DNA of 64,000 nucleotides from an uncultured Azospirillum sp. (GTDB taxonomy: Bacteria; Pseudomonadota; Alphaproteobacteria; Azospirillales; Azospirillaceae): positions 4,639 through 68,638 of the forward strand of contig NZ_CAMLJP010000016.1 in the NCBI RefSeq assembly GCF_946480385.1, written 5' to 3'. Positions 52,480 to 63,854 of this stretch are shown here, one piece after another. A model generated the notes under the pieces. That model was not told the origin of the DNA, ran no database searches, and worked only from the letters and a program-made list of their open reading frames with translations. A program made the position numbers and the translations under genes. Numbering within the stretch: position 1 is the stretch's first letter; every line of letters begins with the position of its first letter.

Positions 52480-53783
52480 TCAGAACTGTTCGATGCGGAT
52501 CATCCGCGGCGGCTCCAGCACGTTGTCGCTGGCCGCGATGGTCGCAAGCGCGCGCTGCATGGCCGCCTCGTCGGTGTCATGGGTGGTCAGGACCACCGGA
52601 ACGCCTTCGTCCGGCGAGCGGCCGCGCTGCAGGAACTGCTCCATGGAGACGTTCTGGTCGCGCATCGCCGCTGCGATATCCGCTATCACACCGGGGCGGT
52701 CCACGACCATCAGGCGGACGTAGTACGACCCGCGGCGCGATTCCATCGGCGACGGGGTTGCCGCGCCCAGCCGATCGGCCGGAACGCCGAAGGTGGGGGT
52801 AGACCGACCGCGGGCGATGTCGATCAGATCGGCGACCACCGCCGACGCGGTCGGGCCGGCACCGGCGCCACGGCCGACGAACAGCACCCGGTCGGCGAAA
52901 TCGGCCTGGGCCACCACGGCGTTGAACACGCCGTCCACCGACGCGATGGGCGCGTTCTTCGGCACCATGCAGGGATGCACGCGCTGCTCGACGCCCTTGT
53001 CGGTGCGCCGGGCGATGCCCAGCAGCTTGATGCGGAAGCCCAGCTGGTCGGCATAGTCGAAATCGACCGCCGAGACCTGCCGGATGCCCTCGATGTAGAC
53101 GGCCGGGAAATCGACCGGCGTGCCGAAGGCGACGGAGGCGAGGATCGCCAGCTTGTGGGCGGCATCGACGCCGTCGATGTCGAAGCTGGGATCGGCCTCG
53201 GCATAGCCCAGCGCCTGGGCATCGGCCAGCACATCGGCGAAGTCGCGGCCGGTGGTCCGCATCTCCGTCAGGATGTAGTTGCAGGTGCCGTTGAGGATGC
53301 CGTGGATTTCCGACACGGAGTTGGCGGCCAGACCCTCGCGCAGCCCCTTGATGATCGGGATGCCGCCGGCCACCGCCGCCTCGAAGGCGACGGTCAGGCC
53401 GCGCGATTCGGCCTTTTGCGCGATCTCGGTGCCATGGACGGCGAGCAGCGCCTTGTTGGCGGTGACCACATGCTTGCCGGTCTCCAGCGCCGTGGCGACG
53501 GTGTCGCGCGCCGGGCCTTCCGACCCGCCGATCAGCTCCACCACCAGATCGGCGCCGGCCTGTGCCGCCATCGTGACGGGATCGTCGAACCACTGGACGC
53601 GCGACAGGTCGACGCCGCGGTCCTTGCCCTTGGAGCGCGCGCTGACCGCGACCACCTCGATCCGGCGGCCGCAGCGCTGTTCGATCAGCGAACCTTGCGT
53701 TTCCAGCAGCTTCAGGACGCCGGCACCGACCGTACCAAGGCCGGCGACGGCGATTTTCAGGGGGGCTTGCTGGGCGTTCGGCA

Positions 53784-53784
<1 letters not shown>
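52480..53784 (-). CDS. hom: Homoserine dehydrogenase
   Basis: Hom reduces aspartate semialdehyde to homoserine for threonine and methionine synthesis. The 434-residue protein has the NAD(P) loop VAGLGTVGAGVLKLL, VTANKALLAVHG, LNGTCNYILTEM, ALGYAEADPSFDIDGVDAAH (catalytic Asp/Lys region), and a C-terminal ACT domain (VRLMVVDRPGVIADIAAAMR), so threonine feedback is expected. Its ATG overlaps the upstream aminotransferase stop by one base (TGATG). Confidence 0.96.
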
Positions 53785-55058
<1,274 letters not shown>

Positions 55059-55350
55059 GGACGCTCCGGAAGACCGCTCCGGTCACGCCACGAACCCAAG
55101 AGACCTGCGGACCGGGACTGACGTTCTACCGCCCCGACGCGACGGAAGCGAGGCAAATTTCGTTTCCGAGCTTTTCAACCCGGCGCTTTGACCTCAATGA
55201 GCTTGGGAACTCAAGTAATAGAGTGACTTAACAATATCCCTACCAACGTCGCGGTTAAACCTAACTGTGTCTTAACTCATTAGCTTTCATACAGTTCGGA
55301 ATCTGACGCCCCCACCGGGCTCCAAAGGTTCCGTTTGCTGGAGAGTTGAG
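55059..55350. other. Divergent control region, aminotransferase / NIT chemoreceptor
   Basis: 292 nt, AT-rich between 55150 and 55300. It carries both promoters. A string of GTTAAACC/CTTAACTC-like elements is visible but no site matches a consensus I can name. No gene is seen. Confidence 0.5.
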
Positions 55351-57423
55351 ATGGTATCGCTGCTGAAGGCCGCCGACGGTCTGCTCGGGAACATGCGCTT
55401 CACGCGGAAGATGGCGCTTGCCCTGTCGGTCCCGATGGCGGGCGTGGTCGTTCTGTCGTCACTGCTGGTGTGGGAACAGGTCGACGCCAGCCGCCGGGCG
55501 GCCGATCTCGCCTCCGTCACCCGCTTGTCGGTCGGCATGACCAGCCTTGTGCACGAACTGCAGAAGGAACGCGGCTCCTCCTCCATCTTCCTCAGCGGCA
55601 AGCGGGACGAGGACCGCCGGCGCCTGGACGGCGTGCGCACCGCGTCGGACGGCAAGCTGGCGGAACTGACCCGGCAGTTCGCCGACGCCCGCTTCCGCGA
55701 TACACAGGTGGCACAGGCGATGACCGGCGCCCGCGACGCACTGTCGCAGCTGTCCGGCCTGCGTACCGGCGTCGACGGACTGTCGCAATCGTCGATGGAG
55801 GTGGTGAAAGGCTACACCGGCATGATCCGCAAGCTGCTGGACGCCGCCGGGCAGGCCCGCATGATGTCCGACGACGCCGACCAACTGCGCGCCGCCGACG
55901 CCATGGTCTCCCTGTCGGAGGCGAAGGAACGGCTGGGCCAGCAGCGCGCCGTCGGCGGCGCCGCCTTCCGCAAGGACCGTTTCCCCGCCGATGCGCATGA
56001 ACGCTTCGTCGAGCTGTCCGGCGAGTACAAGGCGCTGATGACCGGCCTGAAGGCGAAGCTGACCGCGGAAGAAGCGAGCTTTTACGACCGGACCGTCTCG
56101 GGTCCGGCCATCGCCGAGGTGGAGCGGATGCGGCGCATCGGCGTTGCTTCGGCCTATGGCGCCGACAATCAGGGGGTCGATGCCGGCAAGTGGTTCGACG
56201 CCATCACCATCACCATCGACATGCTGCGCACCGTCGAGACCCATGTGGCCGACGACCTGATCGCACTCGCCAACCGCGACGCGCAAGAGTCGATGATGCG
56301 GCTGACCGGCGTGGCCGCCGGCCTTGCCACCCTTCTGGTGGTGATGACGGTCATCGCCTATCTGGTCGCCCGCAACATCACCCGGCCCATCGCCCGGCTG
56401 AACGGCGACATGAGGCGCCTGGAGGCCGGCGAACGCAACCTGTCCATCCATGGTGCCGAGCGTGCCGACGAACTGGGCGCCATGGCCCGCAGCCTGGACC
56501 AGTTCCGCCTCAGCCTAGCCGAGGCGGACCGGATCGCCGCCGAACAGCAACGGCACCAGGAGGACCGCCTGCGCGAGGCCGAGCGCCTGGAACGGCTGGT
56601 GGTGGAGTTCGACCGTCACATCGAACAGGTCGCGGAGAAGCTGGCGAGTGCAGCCGACGGCCTGCGCGGCAATGCCGAACAGATGAGCCAGATCGCGAGC
56701 GAGACCGAAAGCCATGCGCTGTCGGTTGCCCGCGCGTCGGAAGGCGCCTCCGACAACGTCCAGGCCGTCGCCGCCGCGACGGAGGAGTTGTCCGCGTCCA
56801 TCGCCGAGATCGGCCGCCAGATGACGGGCTCGACCGAGATGGCGGAGCGGGCGGTCACCGATGTCAAGCACACCGCCAACGTCATTTCCGACCTCAGCGG
56901 CGCCGCCCAGCAGGTGGGCGAGATCGTGCGGATGATCACCGACATCGCCAGCCAGACCAACCTGCTGGCGCTCAACGCCACCATCGAGGCCGCCCGCGCG
57001 GGCGAGGCCGGCAAGGGCTTCGCCGTGGTGGCGCAGGAGGTGAAGCAGCTCGCCAGCCAGACGGCCAAGGCGACGGAGGACATCACCGCCAAGGTGGCTG
57101 AAATCCAGTCGGCCACGGGCCAGACCGTCACCGCGATCGGCGGCATCGGCACCATCGTAACCCGGATCGAGGAGAACATCTCCGCCGTCGCCGCCGCCGT
57201 GGAGGAGCAGAACGCCGCCACTGCGGAGATCGGCCGCAATGTCCGGCAGGCCGCCGACGGAACCGGCCAGGTCTCTCACAACGCCACCCTGGTCGGCACC
57301 CAGGCCAGCCGCGCGGGTGCCATGGCGAAGGAGGTGCTCTGGATGGCCGATGCGCTGAAGCAGAACGCCGACGGTCTGCGTGGCGACGTGGCCGACTTCA
57401 TCGGGAAGATCCGGGCGGCATAG
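55351..57423 (+). CDS. Methyl-accepting chemotaxis protein with NIT sensor
   Basis: A 690-residue chemoreceptor: TM1 (about 20-42), a periplasmic NIT (nitrate- and nitrite-sensing) domain with the [15 protein letters not shown] signature (near residues 70-84), TM2 (about 318-340), HAMP ([20 protein letters not shown]) and a signalling domain with the hairpin tip [20 protein letters not shown]. No CheR-tethering pentapeptide is at the C-terminus. The ATG follows GGAGAG. Nitrate or nitrite is the probable but unproven ligand. A REC-HPt gene is convergent next to it. Confidence 0.92.
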   Translation: MVSLLKAADGLLGNMRFTRKMALALSVPMAGVVVLSSLLVWEQVDASRRAADLASVTRLSVGMTSLVHELQKERGSSSIFLSGKRDEDRRRLDGVRTASDGKLAELTRQFADARFRDTQVAQAMTGARDALSQLSGLRTGVDGLSQSSMEVVKGYTGMIRKLLDAAGQARMMSDDADQLRAADAMVSLSEAKERLGQQRAVGGAAFRKDRFPADAHERFVELSGEYKALMTGLKAKLTAEEASFYDRTVSGPAIAEVERMRRIGVASAYGADNQGVDAGKWFDAITITIDMLRTVETHVADDLIALANRDAQESMMRLTGVAAGLATLLVVMTVIAYLVARNITRPIARLNGDMRRLEAGERNLSIHGAERADELGAMARSLDQFRLSLAEADRIAAEQQRHQEDRLREAERLERLVVEFDRHIEQVAEKLASAADGLRGNAEQMSQIASETESHALSVARASEGASDNVQAVAAATEELSASIAEIGRQMTGSTEMAERAVTDVKHTANVISDLSGAAQQVGEIVRMITDIASQTNLLALNATIEAARAGEAGKGFAVVAQEVKQLASQTAKATEDITAKVAEIQSATGQTVTAIGGIGTIVTRIEENISAVAAAVEEQNAATAEIGRNVRQAADGTGQVSHNATLVGTQASRAGAMAKEVLWMADALKQNADGLRGDVADFIGKIRAA

Positions 57424-57473
57424 GGAGGATGGGGGTCTGGTCCAGCCAATATTCCGAACGGAATTGGCCTCCC
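57423..57473. terminator. Imperfect stem-loop between convergent MCP and REC-HPt genes
   Basis: CCAAT-AT-TCCG pairs with CGGA-ATTGG (57446-57467), and GGGAGG/CCTCCC arms enclose it. It lies exactly between the two stops and may terminate both. Confidence 0.5.
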
Positions 57474-58541
57474 TCACCCAACCCCGGTCGCCTTTGCGTA
57501 TTTCCGCTTCGCCACCTCCAGCGACGCCAGCAACTGCTGCCCGGTCGCCCCGCCGTCGCCACTGACGCGGCCGGTCATCACCGCCTTGATCGCGTCGACA
57601 TGGGCCTTGAACAGCAGATGTTCGTTGGCGGTGACCGTGGTCAGGCCACTGCGGGTGGCCTCGTAGAGCGACTTGGCGATGTGGGTGATCAGGGGATAGC
57701 CGAAAATGCCACCCTGCCCGCGCATCTCGTGGGCGGAGCGGTTGACCTGGGCCAGCAGGCCGGGCACCGACTCCGGCTCGCGCGGCAGGCGGTCGACGCG
57801 GCGGCCCATCTCCTCCACCTCCGCGCCGATCCACACGGCATAGTCGCCGGCGCGGTTCAGGATTTCCTCCTCCGCGGCGGCCAGCACCTCCGGCGGCAGG
57901 GTCGGCACCGGATCGCGCGGGGCGAGGCCGACCTTGGCGCCCAGCCGGTTGGGCAGGTCGAAATAGATGACGGGGAAGCGGTCGATGCCGCGCGCCTTCG
58001 ACGCGCTGTGCACCACCAGGATCTCCGACGGCGAGGTCATCCGGCAGTCCATGGCGACCGGCTTGTCGGCGCGGCGGCGGTCGGGACCGAAATAGCCCTT
58101 GGCCAGAACGAAGCGGCGCGGCCGGGCGATGGCGAACAACAGCCGGCTGGCGATGGTCTGGGCGGAGAACGGCTTGGCGATGAAGTCGGTGGCGCCGAGG
58201 TCCCGCGCCTGCTCAACATACTGGCGGTCGGCGGCACCCGACAGCATCAGCACCGGCAGGAACTTGTCCGGGCTCTTGGGGCTGTAGCGGATCCAGCGCA
58301 GCAGCATCAGCCCGTTGACCTCGGGCATCACCAGATCGGACAGGATCAGGTCGACCGGGGCGGTCCCCGGCGGCAGCGCCGCGCGGCGCTCCTCCAGCCA
58401 GCGGATGGCGTCGGCGCCGCTCGCCACCCCCTCCACCCGGCCGATGCCGATGGCGCGCAGGGTGGCGGTCAGGACCGAGCGGATGAAGCCGCTGTCCTCC
58501 ACCACCAGGACCGAGAGAAGATCGAGCTTCGGCTGGGTCAT
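57474..58541 (-). CDS. Response regulator with C-terminal HPt-like domain
   Basis: A 355-residue protein: a receiver (1-130) with phosphoacceptor D69 in LILSDLVMPE, a middle basic region (about 140-210) of unknown kind, and a C-terminal four-helix stretch whose H271 in RSAHEMRGQGGIFGYP matches the phosphohistidine site of HPt domains (HxxRGxGGxxG). A REC-HPt order suggests a phosphorelay intermediate. No output DNA-binding domain is present. It sits convergent with the chemoreceptor gene. The start is ATG 58541. Confidence 0.83.
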   Translation of the reverse strand: MTQPKLDLLSVLVVEDSGFIRSVLTATLRAIGIGRVEGVASGADAIRWLEERRAALPPGTAPVDLILSDLVMPEVNGLMLLRWIRYSPKSPDKFLPVLMLSGAADRQYVEQARDLGATDFIAKPFSAQTIASRLLFAIARPRRFVLAKGYFGPDRRRADKPVAMDCRMTSPSEILVVHSASKARGIDRFPVIYFDLPNRLGAKVGLAPRDPVPTLPPEVLAAAEEEILNRAGDYAVWIGAEVEEMGRRVDRLPREPESVPGLLAQVNRSAHEMRGQGGIFGYPLITHIAKSLYEATRSGLTTVTANEHLLFKAHVDAIKAVMTGRVSGDGGATGQQLLASLEVAKRKYAKATGVG

Positions 58542-58710
58542 CGCCCTCTGCTTCGCCAACCGGGCCATATTGCCGCATTCACGTTCCACTTCTGGCACAA
58601 CCGCGCCCGATTGGCGAGCGGCAAGCGGAACGGGAGACAAACCGGCCCGCCGCAGTTTACCCTCCCCCCGCCGTCAAGGCCCGGAAAACAAACAAGAGAG
58701 GAACCGCCCG

Positions 58711-59283
58711 ATGCCGCAACCCGATCACATCATGGCCCTGCCCCTGCTGGAGAAGCCGGACCTCGATCCCGACATGCTGGCCCTGTTCGACAAGTGCAAC
58801 GAGAAGCTGGGCTTCGTGCCCAACGTGCTCCAGGCCTACAGCCTGCGGCCGAAGAAGCTGCGCAACTTCGCCATGCTCTACAACGAGCTGATGCTGGGCG
58901 AGAGCGGTCTCAGCAAGCTGGAGCGGGAGATGATCGCCGTCGTCGTCTCCTCCGCCAACCATTGCTATTACTGCCTCGTCGCCCATGGGCAGGCGGTGCG
59001 CAAGCTGTCCGGCGATCCGGAACTGGGCGAGATGCTGGTCGCCAACTACCGCGTCGCCCCGCTGGAGCCGCGCCAGCGCGCCATGCTGGATTTCGCCTGG
59101 AAGCTGACCGAGAACCCGATGTCGGTCGGCGAGCCCGACCGCGAGGCGCTGCGCGCCGTCGGATTCAGCGCGGAAGACATCTTCGACATTGCCGACACGG
59201 CTGCCTTCTACAACATGTCCAACCGTCTGGCGACCGCGGTGGACATGATCCCGAACCGCGAGTACCACAGCCAGGATCGTTAA
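58711..59283 (+). CDS. AhpD-like peroxidase-related protein (CMD family)
   Basis: A 190-residue carboxymuconolactone-decarboxylase/AhpD-family protein. The redox centre is NHCYYCLVAHG with C85, C88 and H92, preceded by a Glu in LEREMIAVVV. This layout fits the 'peroxidase-related enzyme' branch, with an uncharacterised role in peroxide or thiol chemistry. The ATG follows GAGAGGAA. sppA starts 36 nt on, so the two may be cotranscribed. Confidence 0.9.
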   Translation: MPQPDHIMALPLLEKPDLDPDMLALFDKCNEKLGFVPNVLQAYSLRPKKLRNFAMLYNELMLGESGLSKLEREMIAVVVSSANHCYYCLVAHGQAVRKLSGDPELGEMLVANYRVAPLEPRQRAMLDFAWKLTENPMSVGEPDREALRAVGFSAEDIFDIADTAAFYNMSNRLATAVDMIPNREYHSQDR

Positions 59284-59319
59284 GCATCGGCACCGTCGAA
59301 GCCACACAGGGTAGGAATC

Positions 59320-61071
59320 ATGGCCATCGTCCGTTTCTTCGTCCGTCTGTTCGCGCTCATCGGACTGCTTCTGGTGGCCGGCGCGGTGGCCGTGGCGGTG
59401 CTGGTGGTGCGTCATGAACCCACCCTGCCCGATGCGGTGGTGCTGGACCTCGACCTGACCAAGCCGCTGGCGGAGAGCGACAGCGGCAAGATCGGCAGCC
59501 TGTTCGAACACCAGACCACCCTGCGCGAGGTGCTCGACGCGCTGGACGGCGGACGGCGCGACCCGCGGGTGAAGGGCGTGCTGGCCCGCTTCGGCGACGA
59601 CAGCATCGGCTTCGCCCAGACGCAGGAACTGCGGACCGCCATCGAGCGGTTCCGCGCGTCGGGCCGGTTCGCCGTCGCCTTCGCCGAGGAATATGGCGGG
59701 GCCGGGGCCGGCAACCGCTCCTATCTGCTGGCCAGCGCCTTCGACGAGGTCTGGCTGCAGCCGATGGGTACGCTCGGCATCACCGGCCTGTCGGCGGAGC
59801 TGCCCTTCGCGCGCGACGCGCTCGACCAGCTGGGCGTGCAGCCGGAGTTCGCCCAGCGCGAGGAATACAAGAGCTTCGCCGAGACCTTCACCAAGTCCGC
59901 CATGTCCCCGGCCAACCGCGAGATGATGCAGGCGCTGGTCACCGATCTCGGCAACCAACTGGTCGACGGCATCGCCAAGAGCCGCCGCCTCGCCCCCGCC
60001 GTGGTCAGGGCCGCGATCGACAAGGCGCCGCTGCTGAGCAAGGAGGCGCTGGACCAGAAGTTCGTCGACCGGCTCGGCTACGCCGACGAGGCGCGCGACG
60101 AGGCGCTGAAACGGGCCGGCGCCGGGGCGGAGGCGATGGAACCGGCCGATTACCTGTCGGTCGCCGGCAGCCCGAACGACAAGGGCCCGACCATCGCCCT
60201 GATCCACGCCGTCGGCACCATCACCGGCGGCGAGAGCGGCAAGCCGGCGCTGGGCGGCACCTCCGCCGGGTCGGAGACCATCGTCGACGCCATCGAGGAG
60301 GCGGCCGACGATCCCGACGTGCGCGCCATCCTGTTCCGCATCGACAGCGGCGGCGGCGCCGTCTCGGCGTCCGAGGCGATCCGCCGGGCGCTGGTCCGGG
60401 CGCGGCAGAGCGGCAAGCCGGTGATCGCCAGCATGGGCGACACCGCTGCGTCGGGCGGCTATTGGATCGCGCTCGCGGCCGACCGTATCGTCGCCTCCCC
60501 CGCCACCATCACCGGGTCGATCGGCGTCGTCGCCGGCAAATTCGCCATCGGCGGCCTGTCCGAGAAGCTCGGCATCCAGTGGGACCGGGTGCAGGGCGCG
60601 CGCAACGCCGGCATGTGGTCGCCGCTGCGCCCCTTCGACGACAGCGAATCCGAACGGCTGAACGCCATCACCGACGACACCTACGCCAATTTCCTACAGC
60701 GGGTGGCCGAGGCCCGGCACATGACGCCCGAACAGGCGCGCGGCATCGCCAAGGGCCGCGTCTGGACCGGCGCCCAGGCCCGCGAACTCGGCCTCGTCGA
60801 CGATCTCGGCGGGCAGGAGCAGGCGCTGACGCTGGCCCGCACCGCCGCCGGACTGTCGCCTGATGCCTCGGTGACGCTGGCCCCCTACCCGCCGCCGAAA
60901 TCCATGACGGACCAGTTGCTGGATCTGGTGTCCGGCAAGGGCGAGCTCGTCGGCGCGCTGGCCGCCGTGGCGGAGCTGCGCCCGCTGCTGGCCCATCTGC
61001 GTCCCCTGCTCGCCGCCACCCAGACCGACGGCGTGCAGGCCCGCATGCCGGCGATGACGCTGGAGCGGTGA
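59320..61071 (+). CDS. sppA: Signal peptide peptidase SppA (67-kDa type)
   Basis: SppA degrades released signal peptides in the inner membrane. The 583-residue protein has one N-terminal span (VRLFALIGLLLVAGAVAVAV), two ClpP-like repeats, K184 in QREEYKSFAETF and S378 in DTAASGGYWIA, the Lys-Ser dyad split between repeats as in E. coli SppA. The ATG follows TAGGAA. A Pro- and Leu-rich tail of about 60 residues is extra. An AhpD-like gene precedes it. Confidence 0.94.
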   Translation: MAIVRFFVRLFALIGLLLVAGAVAVAVLVVRHEPTLPDAVVLDLDLTKPLAESDSGKIGSLFEHQTTLREVLDALDGGRRDPRVKGVLARFGDDSIGFAQTQELRTAIERFRASGRFAVAFAEEYGGAGAGNRSYLLASAFDEVWLQPMGTLGITGLSAELPFARDALDQLGVQPEFAQREEYKSFAETFTKSAMSPANREMMQALVTDLGNQLVDGIAKSRRLAPAVVRAAIDKAPLLSKEALDQKFVDRLGYADEARDEALKRAGAGAEAMEPADYLSVAGSPNDKGPTIALIHAVGTITGGESGKPALGGTSAGSETIVDAIEEAADDPDVRAILFRIDSGGGAVSASEAIRRALVRARQSGKPVIASMGDTAASGGYWIALAADRIVASPATITGSIGVVAGKFAIGGLSEKLGIQWDRVQGARNAGMWSPLRPFDDSESERLNAITDDTYANFLQRVAEARHMTPEQARGIAKGRVWTGAQARELGLVDDLGGQEQALTLARTAAGLSPDASVTLAPYPPPKSMTDQLLDLVSGKGELVGALAAVAELRPLLAHLRPLLAATQTDGVQARMPAMTLER

Positions 61072-61177
61072 CGCGCGCCAAAGGCTTGCCCAAAGGCTTG
61101 CATGGAGCGGTTCCGGGTCTATGGTGGGGCCGCTTCGGCAAACCGCTCAAAGACCTCAACGTCCGAGACGACCGACC

Positions 61178-62746
61178 ATGACAGAGACCGCAGCCAGCCC
61201 GTCGCAAGCCGCCGCCGAGCATCCCGTCTTCACCCACCAGGAAATCCTGCGGGTGTTCAGCGGGGTGGCGCTGGCGATGCTGATGGCGGCGATGGACCAG
61301 ACCATCGTCGCCACCGCGCTGCCGACGATGGCCAGCCAGTTCGGCGGGCTGGAGATGCTGCCCTGGGTGGTCACCGCCTATCTGCTGACCACCACCACCA
61401 CGACGCCGATCTACGGCAAGCTGTCGGACCTCTATGGCCGCAAGCGGGTGCTGCAGACGGCGATCATGCTGTTCCTGGCCGGCTCGCTGCTGTGCGCGAT
61501 GGCGCAGAGCATGACCCAGCTGATCCTGTTCCGTGGGCTGCAGGGGCTGGGCGGCGGCGGGCTGATGTCGCTGGCCTTCACCATCATCGGCGATGTGGTC
61601 GCCCCGCGCGAACGCGGTCGTTACCAGGGCATGATCGGCGGTGTCTTCGCGCTGGCCAGCGTCGCCGGGCCGCTGCTGGGCGGCATCTTCACCGAGACCA
61701 TCGGCTGGCACTGGATCTTTCTCATCAACCTGCCGCTGGGCATCGCGGCCTTCGCCATGACGCGCAGCACCCTGTCGCGCCTGCCCGCCGGTCGGGCCAA
61801 GCCGCGCATCGATATGGCCGGGGCGGCTCTGCTGACCGGTGCGGTCACCTGCCTGCTGGTTTTCGCCACCCGCGGCGAGGCGATGGGCTGGGGCAGCCCG
61901 GCGGCGCTCGGCCTGCTGGCGGCTGGCCTCGTCATGCTGGCGGTCTTCCTGTGGCACGAGCGCCGGATCGAGGAGCCGATCCTGCCGCTGCACCTGTTCC
62001 GCCGCCCGGTGGTGGCGGTGGCGACCCCGGTGGTCGCGGTGTCGGCGATGGTGCTGTTCGCCGGCATCGTCTATCTGCCGCTGCACCTCCAGCTGGTGCA
62101 GGGGGCCAGCGCCACCGTGTCGGGGCTGCTGCTTCTGCCGCTTGTGCTGGGCATGACCTTCGGGTCGGTCGGCGGCGGCCGGCTGATTGCGAAGACCGGG
62201 CGCTACAAGGCCTTCCCGCTGGCCGGGCTGGCGCTGTCGGGCGCGATGTACGCGCTGCTGGGCACCCTGCCGGAGCTGGCCGCGGACGGCCTGTGGTCGA
62301 CGCTGATCCTGGTGCCGCTGGGCATGGGTCTGGGGCTGGTCATGCCGGTGATGACGGTGGCCGTGCAGAATGCGGTGGAGCAGCGCGACCTCGGCGCCGC
62401 CACCGCGTCGGTCGGCTTCTTCCGCTCGCTCGGCGGGTCGGTCGGCGTCGCGGTGTTCGGCGCCGTCTTCAACGCCGTGGTGTCCGACCGGCTGGAGGGC
62501 GCCGGCCTGTCCGGCCGCGCCGTACTGGACCATGGCGCCTCCGCCCTGGCCGCCCTGCCCCCCGCCGCCCGCGGCGGCGTGGTGGCGACGCTGGAGCATG
62601 GCTTCGCCACCCTGTTCCTGCTGGCCGCGGCGCTGGCGGTCGTCTCCTTCGCCATGACGCTATTCCTGAAGGAACTGCCGCTGCGTTCGGCCAATACGCC
62701 GCGGACAGGAACGGAGAAAGCCGCGAAGGAAGCGGCGAAGGGCTGA
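61178..62746 (+). CDS. MFS drug transporter, DHA2 (14-span) family
   Basis: A 522-residue proton-coupled exporter of the EmrB/QacA type. Motifs: MAAMDQTIVATALPTMASQF (TM1), GKLSDLYGRKRVLQ (motif A), FRGLQGLGGGGLMSLAFTII (motif C-like) and WHWIFLINLPLG, diagnostic of DHA2. About 14 spans. No EmrA partner is adjacent. The ATG at 61178 is preceded by GAGACGACC. Substrate unknown. Confidence 0.9.
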   Translation: MTETAASPSQAAAEHPVFTHQEILRVFSGVALAMLMAAMDQTIVATALPTMASQFGGLEMLPWVVTAYLLTTTTTTPIYGKLSDLYGRKRVLQTAIMLFLAGSLLCAMAQSMTQLILFRGLQGLGGGGLMSLAFTIIGDVVAPRERGRYQGMIGGVFALASVAGPLLGGIFTETIGWHWIFLINLPLGIAAFAMTRSTLSRLPAGRAKPRIDMAGAALLTGAVTCLLVFATRGEAMGWGSPAALGLLAAGLVMLAVFLWHERRIEEPILPLHLFRRPVVAVATPVVAVSAMVLFAGIVYLPLHLQLVQGASATVSGLLLLPLVLGMTFGSVGGGRLIAKTGRYKAFPLAGLALSGAMYALLGTLPELAADGLWSTLILVPLGMGLGLVMPVMTVAVQNAVEQRDLGAATASVGFFRSLGGSVGVAVFGAVFNAVVSDRLEGAGLSGRAVLDHGASALAALPPAARGGVVATLEHGFATLFLLAAALAVVSFAMTLFLKELPLRSANTPRTGTEKAAKEAAKG

Positions 62747-62750
62747 CCGG

Positions 62751-63854
62751 TCAGGAATGCTCGCCCTCTGACTTGTCGCTGGGGAAGTGCCTGGGCTGCC
62801 CCAGCTTGTCCTCGATGTAGAGCAGATTGACCAGCACCAGCGCGACCACGGCCAAGGGCGTCGCCAGGAACATGCCGAGGATGCCGAACAGCACGCCGCC
62901 GGCGGCGATGGCGCCGATGGTCACCACCGGCGGCAGGTCGACCACCCGCTTCTGCAGCAGCGGCGTGACGAGGTTGCCCTCGATCTGCTGGATGATCAGA
63001 TAGAGCCCGGCCACCCACAGCGCATCCTGCGGCGATTGGGCGAAGGCGATCATCAGCGCCGGCGCCGCCGCCAGGAACGGGCCGATCAGCGGAATGAACT
63101 CCAGCAGCGCCGCCACCAGCCCCAGGGCCGGCGCCGACGGGATGCCCAGCAGCATCAGCCCGACGACGGTCAGGATGCCGACCACGGCCATCGCCACCAG
63201 CTGCCCGATCAGCCACTTCCACAGGCTGTCGCCCACCACCTCCATCACCTCACAGGCGCGCTTCTGGCCGCGCGGCGGCACCAGCAGGACGACGCCGTGC
63301 TGATAGACGCCAGGCGACGCCGCCAGATAGAGCGCCGCGAACATCACCACCACCGCATCGCCGACGATATAGATCAGGGTGGAGGCGAAGCTGCCGAGCT
63401 GGTTCATCCAGGGCCATTCCTTGCCCTGCTCCACGATGCGCTCGCGCCAGCCGTCCGGCAGCATGCCCATGGCTTTGACGACCTGATCACGCAGCTGGTC
63501 GAACTGCGCCGCCATCGAGGTGCCCATCAGCCAAGCGCCGCCGCCGACCAGAAGCACCAGCACCAGCAGCACGATGGCCAACGCCCAGCCGTGGCCCAGC
63601 CCCGTCCATCGCCGCACATAGCCGGTCAACCGCTGCAGCAGGATGGCGAACAGCACGCCGGTGAAGATCAGCAGAAGCGTGCCCGACACCTTCCACAGGA
63701 AGATCCCCAGCGCCGCCACCCCGGCGACGATCAGCACCTTCCAGGTGAAGACGGCCAGTTCCCCGCGCCCCGCCCGCGCCGGCGGCTCGTCCTGCGCCGC
63801 CCCGCCGCCCGGCTTGGCGGCATGGTGAGCGGTGGGCCTGCTGGGTATCGCCAT
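62751..63854 (-). CDS. AI-2E family (PerM-like) membrane permease
   Basis: A 367-residue AI-2E family transporter. About eight spans are expected, beginning with VLIVAGVAALGIFLWKVSGT; EFIPLIGPFLAAAPALMIAF is a family signature, and a second conserved stretch is QQIEGNLVTPLLQKRVVDLP. It is convergent with the MFS gene, 4 nt between stops. I chose ATG 63854 (GGAAAG at close spacing) over GTG 63872. Members may move small molecules or ions; transport of AI-2 is not general. Confidence 0.88.
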   Translation of the reverse strand: MAIPSRPTAHHAAKPGGGAAQDEPPARAGRGELAVFTWKVLIVAGVAALGIFLWKVSGTLLLIFTGVLFAILLQRLTGYVRRWTGLGHGWALAIVLLVLVLLVGGGAWLMGTSMAAQFDQLRDQVVKAMGMLPDGWRERIVEQGKEWPWMNQLGSFASTLIYIVGDAVVVMFAALYLAASPGVYQHGVVLLVPPRGQKRACEVMEVVGDSLWKWLIGQLVAMAVVGILTVVGLMLLGIPSAPALGLVAALLEFIPLIGPFLAAAPALMIAFAQSPQDALWVAGLYLIIQQIEGNLVTPLLQKRVVDLPPVVTIGAIAAGGVLFGILGMFLATPLAVVALVLVNLLYIEDKLGQPRHFPSDKSEGEHS

